Positions 5,862 through 6,464 of a stretch of DNA of 6,464 bases are shown piece by piece. A program made the position numbers and the translations under genes. This DNA comes from Acidobacteriota bacterium (GTDB lineage: Bacteria > Acidobacteriota > Holophagae > Holophagales > Holophagaceae). The number at the start of each line of letters is the position of its first letter. Within the stretch, counting starts at the first letter, position 1. The stretch covers positions 1-6,464 of the forward strand of contig JAJYBX010000121.1 of NCBI GenBank assembly GCA_021778785.1. The letters are read 5' to 3'. The notes beneath the pieces are model-generated. The model had not been told where the DNA came from. It worked only from the letters and a program-made list of their open reading frames with translations, and searched no databases.

Positions 5862-6464
5862 ATGTCCCTCGCCCAGACCCAACGGATCCTGCTGGTGGAG
5901 GACGAGCCGGGGCTCCGGGAGGTCCTGACCCTGGCCCTGGAGGGCGCCGGGTTCAAGTGCGAGGCGGTCTCCGGCATCGAGGAGGGGCAGCGGGCCCTGG
6001 GGGAGACCACCTTCGACGGCGTGCTCTCCGATCTCAAGCTCAAGGACGGCTCCGGCATCGAGCTGCTCACCTGGATGAAGGAGCAGGGCCTGGAGACGCC
6101 GGTGGTCATCATGACCGCCTACGCCACCACGGAGACCACGGTGCAGGCCCTGAACCAGGGCGCCGTGGACTTCATCACCAAGCCCTTCAAGCACGAGGAT
6201 CTCATCGCCACGCTGAAGGGGCTCCTGGCCGCCGAGGAGCCGGAGGGGGCTCCGCCCCAGGACCTGGGCGAGCTGGTGGGCGTGGGGCCCACCATGCGGA
6301 AGATCAACGCCCTCATCGGCAAGGTGTCCCGGGCGGACACCACGGTGCTGCTGACGGGGGAGAGCGGCACGGGCAAGGAGGTGGTGGCCCGCCTCATCCA
6401 CCGCTACTCCGACCGCGCCAAGGGCCCCTTCGTGGCCGTGAACTGCGGGGCCCTGCCGGAGGCC
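5862..6464 (+). CDS. NtrC-family sigma-54-dependent response regulator, N-terminal 201 residues (3' end outside window)
   Basis: The visible part contains a full receiver domain and the start of an AAA+ sigma-54-activating domain. In this family a sensor kinase phosphorylates the receiver, and the ATPase then remodels the sigma-54 RNA polymerase. Seen directly: the acidic pair E13/D14 in LLVEDEPG, the phosphoacceptor D57 in VLSDLKLKDGSG, T85 and Y87 in VIMTAYA, and K107 in FITKPF. These are the complete receiver signature (residues about 8-122). A short acidic linker follows, then LVGVGPTMRKI (138-148) and Walker A GESGTGKE (166-173), then GPFVAVNCGALPE (188-200). The GAFTGA loop, Walker B and DNA-binding helix-turn-helix would lie beyond the window. 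The start is ATG at 5862 with AAGGTGG just upstream (5853-5859). The gene is divergent from the envelope operon. No cognate histidine kinase is visible; it may follow downstream. Its targets are unknown. Confidence 0.95.
   Translation, partial: MSLAQTQRILLVEDEPGLREVLTLALEGAGFKCEAVSGIEEGQRALGETTFDGVLSDLKLKDGSGIELLTWMKEQGLETPVVIMTAYATTETTVQALNQGAVDFITKPFKHEDLIATLKGLLAAEEPEGAPPQDLGELVGVGPTMRKINALIGKVSRADTTVLLTGESGTGKEVVARLIHRYSDRAKGPFVAVNCGALPEA

Noticed and set aside
1..6464. CRISPR array, insertion sequence, phage gene, tRNA or rRNA
   Set aside because: No regularly spaced direct repeats, transposase or integrase motifs, or RNA-gene sequences were seen on either strand. The window looks like ordinary chromosomal housekeeping and envelope genes.

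Overview
The window is a compact, GC-rich stretch of bacterial chromosome. It carries seven protein genes and no RNA genes, insertion sequences, phage genes or CRISPR arrays. A heptose epimerase (HldD), a GT9 heptosyltransferase-like enzyme and a GT4 glycosyltransferase point to a Gram-negative, lipopolysaccharide-making organism. The GC content and a sigma-54-type response regulator would fit an acidobacterial (Holophagae-like) or deltaproteobacterial-type genome, but that placement is only an inference; no marker gene fixes the taxon.

Layout. Bases 2-565 (+) hold the C-terminal end of a SpoIIE/RsbU-type PP2C phosphatase. Bases 566-737 are a non-coding gap between convergent genes, filled with a degenerate CGCGG/CTTCCGCG repeat bounded by an 18-bp perfect inverted repeat. 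Bases 738-5797 (-) hold five genes in one direction. In transcription order they are a GT4 glycosyltransferase, a GT9 heptosyltransferase-like protein (10-nt overlap with the first), an exported DUF1573-type Ig-like protein, an EamA/DMT-family membrane transporter, and hldD. The spacings are -10, 30, 65 and 40 nt, so they probably form one operon. Bases 5798-5861 are a short divergent promoter region with a good sigma-70-like promoter for the operon and TGAC/GTCA palindromes. Bases 5862-6464 (+) hold the first 201 codons of an NtrC-family response regulator, cut by the window end.

How the genes fit together. HldD makes the L,D form of the ADP-heptose donor. The GT9 enzyme probably transfers heptose or a similar sugar to the LPS core, and the GT4 enzyme probably adds another sugar. 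The transporter and the DUF1573 protein are plausible envelope partners, but their roles cannot be read from sequence. The divergent regulator may or may not control the operon.

I do not see a clearly new biological system here. The points most worth a second look are the convergent-gene repeat, the three-fold internal repeat of the DUF1573 protein, the palindromic divergent promoter, and a one-residue expansion of the EX7E motif in the GT4 enzyme.
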